Of a stretch of 41,822 nucleotides of DNA, positions 32,935 to 41,730 are shown piece after piece (position 1 is the stretch's first letter; the number at the start of each line of letters is the position of its first letter). Below the pieces are notes generated by a model. The model saw only the letters and a list, made by a program, of their open reading frames with translations, did no database searches and was not told the DNA's origin. The DNA lies in the NCBI GenBank assembly GCA_964457585.1, contig CAYWFU010000022.1, positions 1 to 41,822 of the forward strand, read 5' to 3'. Source of the stretch: CAYWFU01 sp964457585. GTDB lineage: Bacteria; JACRDZ01. The position numbers and the translations under genes are program-made.

Positions 32935-33953
32935 TTAAATAAAGATATTATATGAACTGTAAAATGGATACTGTAAAATGTAAAATTTAAAGGGTCTGAA
33001 TTCCTCTGATTCGGAATCAAGATTGGAGAGACCAATAACTTTTTTATGAGAAATAGAGTTGTTGCCGGATAGGTTGAGAAAATGAATGCCGGCAGCATAA
33101 GAAGGATTTCCATCAGTAACGAGAGTAATATCTATGTTAGGAGGAGCTGTACGAATAGCTTCATTCATGGCAACGGTGGCAGGAAGAGTATCACGGGTAT
33201 GATCGATGTGATAGGCAGAAATTTTACGAGATTTAGAGCAGATGAAGAAATAAGTGTAAGCGGTTTTTCCTGAGATTTTAATATAAGTTTCATCTCCTGC
33301 CTGAGTAGGATTTAAAGTAGAGACACAAAATTTTGCGTCTCTACAGCAATGGCAGGCAGCATAATGAGCATAATTAAGGACAGTTTGATAAGAAGCAGGA
33401 ATACAAAAAACATTTTTAAGAATACTTGTAGATATCGCAGTCCTTACGCTGTTTCCAGAGGAAAAGAGCACTATTGCAGTGAGGACACCAGAATTTTGTT
33501 TTATGATTATGTTTTGGATGACGATTAAAAAGGTTGCTACAGACTTTACATTTAATCTGGGAACGTTTTATGCCGTCATTGAAATAAAGGTATTGAGAAG
33601 GAGCTGAACATTCAGTGCAAGAGATGTCTTTAGGTACCATAGTATCAGAAGTTCTTATTTTTACAGGTTCTAAAGAGCAATTATATTGTTTCTGATAATC
33701 ACAGAGAAGTTGTTTCCAGTCTAATTTTTGTATTTTTTTTTTGAGGTGAAGAAAGAGGCGGTTTAGGATCAACAGAAAAATCGCGGTAATTTGGATGCTG
33801 TTCTTTAAAAGCATCTTTAGGTTTAACATCTGGATTGCGATTGTCCAGGATATCAGATAGCTCATGAACAATAAGCTCAATTTGTTCACGGGTAAATTTG
33901 GAACATATCCAGATAACAAAACGAGATATTTTCTTCATAAGAAAAGTCTCCAT
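32935..33953 (-). pseudogene. DDE transposase with zinc-ribbon N-terminus, two frameshifts, truncated
   Basis: Three frames chain into one transposase. First is a helical N-terminus (FTREQIELIVHELSDILDNR; HPNYRDFSVDPKPPL). Next come two zinc ribbons (DISCTECSAPSQYLYF; KFWCPHCNSALFLWKQRKD). Last is the DDE core (AGDETYIKISGKTAYTYFFI; DITLVTDGNPSY). The catalytic Glu region near the C-terminus (expected after EEFRPFK) is missing. Frames change near 33700-33760 and near 33420-33470. A 28-bp palindrome sits inside at 33317-33344. The exact IS family is uncertain (ISNCY-like or IS6-like DDE). Confidence 0.85.
33317..33344. repeat. 28-bp palindrome (GTAGAGACAC.../...GCGTCTCTAC), copy 2
   Basis: This is the same palindrome as at 20424-20451, here within transposase coding sequence, where it encodes CRDAKFCVST in frame. 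Confidence 0.75.
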
Positions 33954-34056
33954 TTAAAGCAAGTATTAAAGTTTTTTTTGTTTTTACTGTATTTATAGGA
34001 TGTTTCAGTGATTTAGATTAAAAATTTTTGACATTACCTTTCTTTCATTAAATGCA

Positions 34057-34170
34057 ATTTATATAAGTGAAAAAAGACCTCCTAAAGGAGTTGAAAGAAT
34101 TGAATAGATGTTATTAACAAATGCAGAAATATCTGATTTTGAAAATGCAGTAGAAAAAGGTGTAGAATAA
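34057..34170 (+). pseudogene. IS4/Tn5-like transposase C-terminal remnant
   Basis: The + strand reads IYISEKRPPKGVERIE-stop-MLLTNAEISDFENAVEKG-VE-stop. This matches the PPKGVxxIEWxLLT segment that precedes the catalytic glutamate in IS4-group transposases; the Trp codon is now TAG. Nothing recognisable remains upstream or downstream. The remaining gap (33954-34434) is A-rich and has only an odd GC-rich palindrome, CTCAACGGCGCGCCTGAG, at about 34335-34352. Confidence 0.75.
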
Positions 34171-34399
34171 GGAATAAAACAAGTGAAAATCAATAAATAA
34201 AGACGATAAAACAAAAAAACAAAAAAACGAAAATATTTTCACAAAATTATATTAAAAAAATCAAATTAAGATAAAAAATTTAAATAAAAAAAATAAGGCA
34301 GAGAAAAATACTGTAAAATTAGTTTTTCGACAGCCTCAACGGCGCGCCTGAGCATTATCGTTCATATAAATAAAACTTAATAAAAACATAAAAAACAAC

Positions 34400-34435
34400 T
34401 TGAAATAAGTTAACATATATGTTAACTTATTGTCA
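34400..34435 (+). promoter_or_regulatory. HigBA promoter and 28-bp perfect palindromic operator
   Basis: Positions 34404-34431 form a perfect palindrome centred on ATATAT (half site AATAAGTTAACATA). TTGAAA at 34400-34405 and TAACTT at 34423-34428 are 17 bases apart, a plausible promoter whose start would fall at or near the toxin ATG (34435). No ribosome site is present, so the first message may be leaderless. HigA binding is inference. Confidence 0.65.
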
Positions 34436-34791
34436 TGAGGGAAATAATTTTCTATAAAACTGAAACCAATAAATCTCCTATTGAAGATTTTTTGGATAGT
34501 TTATCTGGGAAACAAGCTCAAAAAGTAACTTGGGTTCTAAAACTTATTGAAGAATTAGAATATGTCCCAAGTATTTATATGAAACATCTTGTAAATACGG
34601 ATGATATCTTAGAAATAAGAGTTCAATTAGGTAACAACATTTTTAGATTATTAGGTTTTTTGTATAATAAAAATTGTGTGGTTCTTACAAATGGATTTCA
34701 GAAAAAAACGCAAAAGACACCTAAACATGAAATTGAATTAGCAGAACAAAGAAAGAGTGAATATTTAAAAAGGAGAAAAAACGATGAGTGA
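34435..34791 (+). CDS. higB: HigB/Gp49-like toxin (RelE superfamily)
   Basis: The 118-residue protein starts MREIIFYKTETNKSPIEDFL and has KHLVNTDDILEIRVQLGNNI, FRLLGFLYN and VVLTNGFQKKTQKTPKHEIE, the core strands of Gp49-type HigB toxins that cut mRNA on the ribosome. It precedes an HTH antitoxin and overlaps it by 8 bases (the reverse toxin-antitoxin order typical of Hig systems). Confidence 0.9.
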   Translation: MREIIFYKTETNKSPIEDFLDSLSGKQAQKVTWVLKLIEELEYVPSIYMKHLVNTDDILEIRVQLGNNIFRLLGFLYNKNCVVLTNGFQKKTQKTPKHEIELAEQRKSEYLKRRKNDE

Positions 34792-35059
34792 TTTAAAAAA
34801 ATATATTAATAAAAGAAAAAAAGAAGATTTTGAATTTGCAAATAATTATGATACTGGTTATAGAGATTTCAAAATAGGAATTATATTAAAACAAGCAAGA
34901 GAAAAAGTTGGATTAACACAAGAAGATATTGCGATTAAATTGCATACAAAAAAATCAGCAATTTCAAGAATTGAAAATCATGCTGAAGATATTTGTCTCT
35001 CAACATTAGAAAAATTTGTAAAAGCATTGGGAAAAGATTTAATAATAAGTGTTCAATAA
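34784..35059 (+). CDS. higA: HigA-like XRE antitoxin
   Basis: The 91-residue protein carries an XRE helix-turn-helix near residues 36-75 (LKQAREKVGLTQEDIAIKLH; KKSAISRIENHAEDI) after a short basic N-terminal segment. A good AAAAAGGAG site lies within the toxin gene end. It likely neutralises the upstream toxin and represses the palindromic operator. Confidence 0.9.
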   Translation: MSDLKKYINKRKKEDFEFANNYDTGYRDFKIGIILKQAREKVGLTQEDIAIKLHTKKSAISRIENHAEDICLSTLEKFVKALGKDLIISVQ

Positions 35060-35148
35060 AAATAAAATTTCAACTTAATCAATGCACAGGATTGCGAGTA
35101 CGCAGCTTGTGATTTCCGGTGTTAGAGTCAAGGAAATAGGATGTTTCC

Positions 35149-35631
35149 ATGAAAGTAAAAATAAGAGAATATACAAAATCAGATGCGAACGATATCAAAA
35201 AAATATTTGCACAGTTTGTAAAATATCATTCTGAACTTGATGATAGTTTTAAAAAAGTTAAGGAACATACTGAAATGTTCATTGAATATGTTGAATCAAA
35301 CCTTTCAAACGATAAACATCATTGTGCGGTAGCAGAATTAAATGGAAAAGTAATTGGATATTATGTTTCAAAAATTGAAGAAAAACCACCAGTTTATCTT
35401 GTCCCGACATATGGTTATATTGATAATATATGTGTATTAGAAGAGTATCAAAAAAAAGGAGTTGGGTCCCTTTTGGTTAAAGATACAAAAAAATGGTTCA
35501 AGAAAAAAAATATTTCTCGCATTGAATGCTTTGCTGTTATATCAAATCCAAAATCAACATCGTTTTGGCGAAAAATGAGATTCAATCCATTTATTGAACA
35601 AATGTATTTTAATTTAGGTAAAGGGATTTAA
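35149..35631 (+). CDS. GNAT-family N-acetyltransferase
   Basis: The 160-residue protein has GNAT motif A (YIDNICVLEEYQKKGVGSLL, with QKKGVG as the acetyl-CoA pyrophosphate loop) and motif B (CFAVISNPKSTSFWRKMRF). The acceptor is unknown. Its last codons (KGI-stop) lie in the half MITE that starts at 35621, so the native C-terminus may have been altered by a few residues. It stands downstream of HigBA by about 90 bp. Confidence 0.88.
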   Translation: MKVKIREYTKSDANDIKKIFAQFVKYHSELDDSFKKVKEHTEMFIEYVESNLSNDKHHCAVAELNGKVIGYYVSKIEEKPPVYLVPTYGYIDNICVLEEYQKKGVGSLLVKDTKKWFKKKNISRIECFAVISNPKSTSFWRKMRFNPFIEQMYFNLGKGI

Positions 35632-35706
35632 ACCTTAATTCTCAATTTTCAATGCTCAATCGTCAATTGTCAATCCTATTAACCCAGACTTGTGGGTAAT
35701 AGTTAG
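35621..35706. mobile_element. Partial (right-end) copy of the 2545-2767 MITE
   Basis: These 86 bases are identical by eye to 2682-2767, ending at the same terminal GTTAG. The left two-thirds of the element are missing. One flank is the GNAT gene and the other is a PKD-coding remnant, so the copy marks a rearrangement junction. Confidence 0.85.
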
Positions 35707-35821
35707 GAGTAGCACTGGTGGTGTCATAGTTGCCATTTCCATCAAAATCCCATTCATATTTTATTATGTTGCCATCAGTATCTGAGGCAGTAGCGGTAAA
35801 ATCGACTAACAATGGTACTGT
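35707..35821 (-). pseudogene. PKD-domain fragment
   Basis: Minus-strand translation gives TVPLLVDFTATASDTDGN, then IIKYEWDFDGNGNYDTTSAT, the diagnostic heart of a PKD domain and close to those in the protein at 10526-14188. It is cut at one side by the partial MITE, and beyond 35821 the frame loses resemblance. The rest of 35822-35964 has no gene, only A+T-rich leader sequence for the next gene. Confidence 0.85.
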
Positions 35822-35964
35822 ATAACTATCGAAACTTTTCTATATACTCTGCTTTATTTCATCGACAAATAAAAAGAAAAGATATAAAATATTATAATTT
35901 TAATAAATACTATAGGCCTTGCCCCTTAATTTAATGGACAACTAGGTATAAAGGGAATTTCTTT

Positions 35965-38900
35965 ATGAAAAAAACATATATTTTTTTTATGAATCTTTTT
36001 TTTATTTTGTTTTTAAGTAATCATACCTTTGCCGATTATTTAAACCTTGTTCCTTCAGAAGCTAAGGGATTTCTGCAAATAAAGAATATTGAAAATACAA
36101 TGACTGCAATCGATAAAACACTCTATAAAATAGATTCCACTTCCTTTGAAAAAGATAAATATTTTTCCGATTTTTTTTATAATGTAACAGGTGTTAGAAT
36201 TAGAAATAAAGATGATTTTAAAAAGTATTTTATAAACCAATACAAAGATCTTCTTATCTTTTGGATAAATAAAAAAGCTTACGCATATGCATATTCTATA
36301 ACTTTTAAGCAGAAAGTATTAGATCGAATAATAAAAGAGAAAGACCAATCTCAACTTACAGTTTTTAAATATAATGATGTGGAAATATTTACTTTTAGAG
36401 GCAAAGATAATGAAACTGGTGAATATAAAGAGGAGTCTTTCCTTTTTATCGACTATTTTTTAGTGCATTGCACAAATGAAGGTTTGGCTATTTTAATTAT
36501 TGATGCTGTCAAAGATAATAATAAATCAATAAAATCAAATCCTAAATATATTGAATACAGTGAATTTGAAGAGAAAAGTGAAATAACATGCTATTTTGAT
36601 TTAGAATCATTTTCATCAGAATCCTTACTTCCATTTCTGTTTGCATATAGAGATTATATTAGTAATGAAAATGAATTTAGAGAAAAATTTTTAACTGATT
36701 TTCAAAATGAAAAAGCACAACCAAAAATAGCTAAGGACGAAAGAGATATTTACTCTGAAATTATCAATAATTATTTAAACCAAATAAATAGTGCCAGATT
36801 GAATGTAGATATATATGATAATAATATAATTATAGATTCTCAATTCAAATTAAATAATAATAAACTTATACAAAAAGATTTTGATGAAAAAGAAACCAAA
36901 CTGGATTTTACTAAATATTTTCCTTTAAACACTTTTTATTTATGTGACCTTAATCTCAAACCATATATTGTTAAAGATATAAGTGAAAAAATTTTTGAAC
37001 TCCTCAATTCAAATAAATTAGATAAAAAATCAATAGTATTTAAACAATTTCAATTCCAAACATTTGATTTTAACAGAGAAATAGCTTTTGCAGCAGTTCC
37101 TTCAAAAGAAAATAAAATTGATTTATTATTTATATTTGATAAAAAAGATTCCAGTGATAATTCATCTAATAGTGAATTATTTCAATTATCAGTAGAGATA
37201 TTAAAAGATGTTAATATGGATTTTTTTACTAATTTAAAGCATGAAAATATTTCTACTGCTGATTTTTTTCTTAAAACGATTAATACTGATAATTATAAAG
37301 AACACAAAATATCCCAATGGGAATACAAATTAGTTTCTATTAGAAATTTAAAAAAAGAATCTGCAAATTATAATTTGAATAACTTATTTTTCTGGCAGGC
37401 AGATATAAATAATAAAAGAGTTATTTGTTTAAGCAGTACAGATAAATTAATAAAACAGACTATTGATTTAATACTTAATAAACAACATAGTACCCGGAGT
37501 GATACTACATTAACTGCTTATAACTATTTTATGAAAAATTTGCATGAAAATCCTGATGCTATTTTTTACATTTCATTAAGATCATTGCTGGAGAATAATT
37601 ATAAATATTTCAACCTGATTAAACAAAAAGAGTGTTTTCAAGCTTTAGAGGAAATAGAAAATGCTGCTTCAAAATATAAATATGAAAATGGCAAATATCC
37701 CTCAAATATAGAAGAATTAGTAACAGCAGATAAACTAAAGACTGATCTTCTTAAAGGGACATTGGATGTTTTTCTCTATGATAATAATACTGGAGATGCA
37801 ATTTGTTCAACTCACGGATTTTTGGAGGAATCTATCCCATTGGAAAAAATTAAAGAAGACAAGCGAATAAGCGCATTAATTAATAATACAGCAAATGGAA
37901 TAAATATCAGTTTAAAAACACAAAATCAAATTGTCGGATTCAGAAGTAATATAGATATAAATATAGTACAGACATTCCTTAAAATGAAGATATATATAAA
38001 TGATTATAATTTAACTCCTTTGATGATAGCTCTAAGAGAAGAAAAACAAGAAAAAGCTAAGGAGCTTATAGCTACTTCATGGAATATAAATTCTAAGGAT
38101 GAAAAGGGGAGAAATTCATTAATATATGCGCTAAAATATAATCAACCAATGAATGCATTACTTTTAATTAAAAAAGGTGCAGATATCAATGTGAAAGACA
38201 CTGAAAACTGGACCCCATTAATGTATGCAATGGTAAACAACCAGCCCAACATCGCAAAGCTTTTGATAGGAACAAGTGTCGATATTAATGTAAAAAATAC
38301 TGACAATTGTACTGCATTAATGTATGCACTAAAGTACAATCAACCGGAAAATGCAAAACTTTTGATAGAAAAAGGTGCAGATATCAACGTGAAAAACAGG
38401 GATAATTGGACTGCATTAATGTATGCACTGGTAAGCAAACAGCCCAACATTGCAAAACTTTTGATAGAAAAAGGTGCAGATATTAATATAAAAAATAGTT
38501 ATAATTGTACTGCATTAATGTATGCGCTGGAAAATAGTCAGCCCGACATTGCAAAGCTTTTGATAGAAAAAGATGCAGATGTCAATGTAAAAAACATTGA
38601 TAATTGGACTACATTAATGTATGCAATAAAGTACGATCAACCGGGAAATGCAAAGCTTTTGATAAAGAAAGGTGTAGATATTAAAGAAAAAAGTAATGAA
38701 AATTTAACTCCCTTAATGTATGCACTAAAATTTAATCAATCTTCAATCGCAATATCTTTAATAGATAAGAATGCTAATATTAATGAGAAAGATAATGAAG
38801 ATTGGACTGCATTAATGTATGCACTAAGATATAATCAACCGGAAAGTGCCAGGTTTTTAATAGAATTAGGTGTGGATATTAATGTTAAAAACAAGAATAA

Positions 38901-39720
38901 TGTAACACCATTAATGTTCGCATTACGGTATGAACAAGCAGAAAATGCAGCTTTGTTAATTGAAAAAGGTGCAAATGTTAATGCTGCAGATAATGAAAAC
39001 TGGACACCTTTAATGTATGCACTAAAGTACAATCAACCTGAAAATGCAAAACTTTTAATGAAAAATCATGTAAATGTTAATGCTGCAGATAATGAAAAAT
39101 GGACCCCTTTAATGTATGCACTAAGATACAATCAACCTGAAAATGCAAAACTTTTAATAGAAAAAGGTGCAAATGTTTATGCAGAAAACAATACCAAGTG
39201 GACACCGATTATGTTTGCTAATGATAATAAGTATTTTGATATTGTAGATATGATTAAGAGAGCACAGGGAGATTATGATTTTTTTAAAATGTCTAATAGA
39301 ACAGATTCCAATGAAACTAACAAGGATTTAACCGAAAATACGTTTGATTTGGCATCAGGTATTGATGCTATTATGATTGATGTAAGTGCCCCGTCAACCG
39401 GTGTTATAGGAACCTCTATTTCTGTAAATGCAACAGTCAAAAATCAAGGTGTTAAAACGATGCCAGGCTTTTATGTCGGCCTATACATATCAGATGATGC
39501 CATTATTACAACATCAGATATACGAATAGGTACTGCATTTATTTCAAGTCTTGCTGCAGATCTATCCAGAACAGTGACAACCTCTGTACTAATACCTTCA
39601 ACTCTGGATCCTGACCGATATTACATCGGAGCAATAGCTGACTATAATTATTCATGCAAAGAAACGGATGAAACCAATAATGCTTTGTCTGGCGATACAA
39701 TTGATTTAACTAAACCTTAA
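35965..39720 (+). CDS. Giant secreted DUF3352-like/ankyrin/CARDB protein
   Basis: The 1251-residue protein has a signal peptide (FFMNLFFILFLSNHTFA). A long N-terminal region (about 24-640) begins YLNLVPSEAKGFLQIKNIEN and has the look of DUF3352-type proteins. An inset at about 548-620 resembles a pilin-like/T2SS-G tail (CFQALEEIENAASKYKYENG followed by KYPSNIEEL). Thirteen ankyrin repeats (about 678-1105) have the unusual core WTALMYALKYNQPENAKLLI. A CARDB domain (about 1132-1245; APSTGVIGTSISVNATVKNQ) ends the protein. Likely an exported binding or adhesion protein. It converges on another ankyrin gene 30 bp away. Confidence 0.85.
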   Translation: MKKTYIFFMNLFFILFLSNHTFADYLNLVPSEAKGFLQIKNIENTMTAIDKTLYKIDSTSFEKDKYFSDFFYNVTGVRIRNKDDFKKYFINQYKDLLIFWINKKAYAYAYSITFKQKVLDRIIKEKDQSQLTVFKYNDVEIFTFRGKDNETGEYKEESFLFIDYFLVHCTNEGLAILIIDAVKDNNKSIKSNPKYIEYSEFEEKSEITCYFDLESFSSESLLPFLFAYRDYISNENEFREKFLTDFQNEKAQPKIAKDERDIYSEIINNYLNQINSARLNVDIYDNNIIIDSQFKLNNNKLIQKDFDEKETKLDFTKYFPLNTFYLCDLNLKPYIVKDISEKIFELLNSNKLDKKSIVFKQFQFQTFDFNREIAFAAVPSKENKIDLLFIFDKKDSSDNSSNSELFQLSVEILKDVNMDFFTNLKHENISTADFFLKTINTDNYKEHKISQWEYKLVSIRNLKKESANYNLNNLFFWQADINNKRVICLSSTDKLIKQTIDLILNKQHSTRSDTTLTAYNYFMKNLHENPDAIFYISLRSLLENNYKYFNLIKQKECFQALEEIENAASKYKYENGKYPSNIEELVTADKLKTDLLKGTLDVFLYDNNTGDAICSTHGFLEESIPLEKIKEDKRISALINNTANGINISLKTQNQIVGFRSNIDINIVQTFLKMKIYINDYNLTPLMIALREEKQEKAKELIATSWNINSKDEKGRNSLIYALKYNQPMNALLLIKKGADINVKDTENWTPLMYAMVNNQPNIAKLLIGTSVDINVKNTDNCTALMYALKYNQPENAKLLIEKGADINVKNRDNWTALMYALVSKQPNIAKLLIEKGADINIKNSYNCTALMYALENSQPDIAKLLIEKDADVNVKNIDNWTTLMYAIKYDQPGNAKLLIKKGVDIKEKSNENLTPLMYALKFNQSSIAISLIDKNANINEKDNEDWTALMYALRYNQPESARFLIELGVDINVKNKNNVTPLMFALRYEQAENAALLIEKGANVNAADNENWTPLMYALKYNQPENAKLLMKNHVNVNAADNEKWTPLMYALRYNQPENAKLLIEKGANVYAENNTKWTPIMFANDNKYFDIVDMIKRAQGDYDFFKMSNRTDSNETNKDLTENTFDLASGIDAIMIDVSAPSTGVIGTSISVNATVKNQGVKTMPGFYVGLYISDDAIITTSDIRIGTAFISSLAADLSRTVTTSVLIPSTLDPDRYYIGAIADYNYSCKETDETNNALSGDTIDLTKP
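38010..39260 (+). repeat. Tandem 99-bp ankyrin-coding repeats
   Basis: Thirteen 33-codon units repeat with strong DNA similarity (for example TTAATGTATGCACTAAAGTA and AAAGGTGCAGATATTAATGT recurring every 99 bp). The central units are the most alike. This suggests recent unequal duplication or homogenisation. Confidence 0.85.
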
Positions 39721-39750
39721 ATAATAATATTTTTGTTATATTAGATATGA

Positions 39751-41730
39751 TTATTTTTTAGTTGTATTTATCAAAATTGAAACAGTTCCACCATTGTAAT
39801 TACAAACAGCTAAATCTAAATCTCCATCTCCATCAAAATCACCTAAATCTATTGATCCAGAACCTGCACCTAAAGGATATTTATTTTCAAAAATAAATCC
39901 TCTAGCCGTCCCCAATAAAATAAACAAATTATTATCTGAACCATTTGCTATAGCAATATCTGAATTCCCATCATTATTAAAATCACCCACAGCTAATCCG
40001 CAAGGATAATTCCCTACAGGATAATTCTTGCAAGGTGAAAAAAATCCATTACCATACCCTGAATATACTGAGATATTATTATCTGAAAGATTTGTAATCA
40101 CAATATCCTCAGCACCATCACCATTAAAATCACCAAATCCACCTTCATATGGGTTCCTTCCTGTTGCATATGTTTCCGGTTCTAAAAAATCACCATTTCT
40201 ATTATTCATAAAAACTGAAAATGTGCTTCCCGCCCTATTCCCAACACCAATATCATAAAATCCATCATTATCAAAATTACCTATTACTATTGCAGATGTC
40301 CACATCCCTAAAATATATTTTTTTGGCTTTTCAAATATTCCACCATTTTTGCCATAAATAATTACAAAATTATTAGAATTTAAATTTGAAACTACAAAGT
40401 CTAAATAACCATCTTTATTTAAATCCTCTGATTTAATTATTTCAGGACGTGATCCAGCATCATACTGTACGCCATTCTCAAATGTTCCATCACCTTTATT
40501 GATTAAGATTGAAATACTGTTACTTTCAAAATTTGTAATAGCAAGATCAGGAAAACCATCCATATTGAAATCTTTTGAAATACCTTCTTGAGGGATATGT
40601 CCTGTTTTGTAATTTTCTTTTTGAATAAAAGTACCATCTCCCTTACCAAAAAAGATAGAAACATTATCATCTTCCAGATGCACAACTGCAAAATCTTTGA
40701 TATTGTCTTTATTGAAATCTTCAACTGCAATACCTGTTGGTTTATTTCCAACTTTAATATCGTGTGTTTTAGAGAATATCGGTTCTTTTATTATATCAGT
40801 TTTTTCTAAAGCATCTTCTTTCTTTGAAACAATTTTTAAAAACTGTATCATTTCATCATTATGCCTGTCTTCTGCTAATCTCAAGGCTGTATCTCCATTT
40901 TTTCTCTTTATATTAGCATTTGCGCCTTTTTCTATTAAAGTTTCTACAATCATTGGATGGACTTCTTGAACGGCAATCATTAAAGCTGTCCAACCATAAT
41001 TCTCCTGCATATTGACATCAGCTCCTTTGTCTATCAATTCGTTAACAATTTCTATATTGTTATACCGGATTGCTACCATTAAAGCACTCCAACCATTAGC
41101 AGCTTTAGCATTAATATCTACTCTTTTTGTAAGTAATTCTTTTACAATTTTTATATTATTAAATGAAGATGCCAGCATCAAAGGTGTCCACCCTATATTA
41201 TTTTTTACTTCGATATCTGCTCCACTAATAATTAATTCCATTATTACCTCTATATTATTTTGAGATATTGCAATCGTCAAAGCTGTTAGTCCATCATATG
41301 TTTTTGCATTTATATTTGCTTTTTGTGAAATTAATTCCTTAATAGTTTCTAAATGTCCATAGTTCGAGGCTATTATTAAAGGTGTCCATCCCGAAGTATC
41401 TTTTGTATTAATATCAGCTCCTTTTTCAATTAGGATTTTTACAATTTCTGTATACCCTTCTTTTGATGCAGACATTAAAGCAGTCGAGCCCTCCTTATTT
41501 TTTGTATTAATATCCGCTCCTCTTGCAAGCAGTTCTTTTACAACTTCAACATGTCCATTATCTGATGCAATTTGTAAAGCTGCTGTACCCATCTCATTTT
41601 TAAATTTCACATTTGCTCCTTTTTCTATCAATTCTTGTATAATCTCTGTATGACCTTTCAAAGATGCAAACATCAAAGCATTCCATCCATCCTTATTTTT
41701 ATCCTCAATATTTGCCTTTGCAGCTATCAA
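39751..41730 (-). CDS. Ankyrin/FG-GAP (VCBS) repeat protein, probably 5'-truncated
   Basis: The frame is open from 41778 but its only in-frame start near the beginning is TTG at 41730, inside an ankyrin helix (LLASEENNFEIIRKLIAAKA), with no good ribosome site. Nine complete ankyrin repeats (residues about 10-295; GWTALMIAV, ELIEKGADVN) are followed by about seven FG-GAP/VCBS repeats (about 320-655). Their calcium-type loops include DFNNDGNSD, DFDGDGDLD and DFNGDGAED, which form a beta-propeller. FG-GAP propellers are usually extracellular, so the missing N-terminus probably held a signal peptide. The 41779-41822 edge has no recognisable gene. Confidence 0.85.
   Translation of the reverse strand: MIAAKANIEDKNKDGWNALMFASLKGHTEIIQELIEKGANVKFKNEMGTAALQIASDNGHVEVVKELLARGADINTKNKEGSTALMSASKEGYTEIVKILIEKGADINTKDTSGWTPLIIASNYGHLETIKELISQKANINAKTYDGLTALTIAISQNNIEVIMELIISGADIEVKNNIGWTPLMLASSFNNIKIVKELLTKRVDINAKAANGWSALMVAIRYNNIEIVNELIDKGADVNMQENYGWTALMIAVQEVHPMIVETLIEKGANANIKRKNGDTALRLAEDRHNDEMIQFLKIVSKKEDALEKTDIIKEPIFSKTHDIKVGNKPTGIAVEDFNKDNIKDFAVVHLEDDNVSIFFGKGDGTFIQKENYKTGHIPQEGISKDFNMDGFPDLAITNFESNSISILINKGDGTFENGVQYDAGSRPEIIKSEDLNKDGYLDFVVSNLNSNNFVIIYGKNGGIFEKPKKYILGMWTSAIVIGNFDNDGFYDIGVGNRAGSTFSVFMNNRNGDFLEPETYATGRNPYEGGFGDFNGDGAEDIVITNLSDNNISVYSGYGNGFFSPCKNYPVGNYPCGLAVGDFNNDGNSDIAIANGSDNNLFILLGTARGFIFENKYPLGAGSGSIDLGDFDGDGDLDLAVCNYNGGTVSILINTTKK

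Noticed and set aside
38010..39260. Tandem DNA repeat as a possible CRISPR or satellite
   Set aside because: The 99-bp period is in frame and encodes 33-residue ankyrin repeats.
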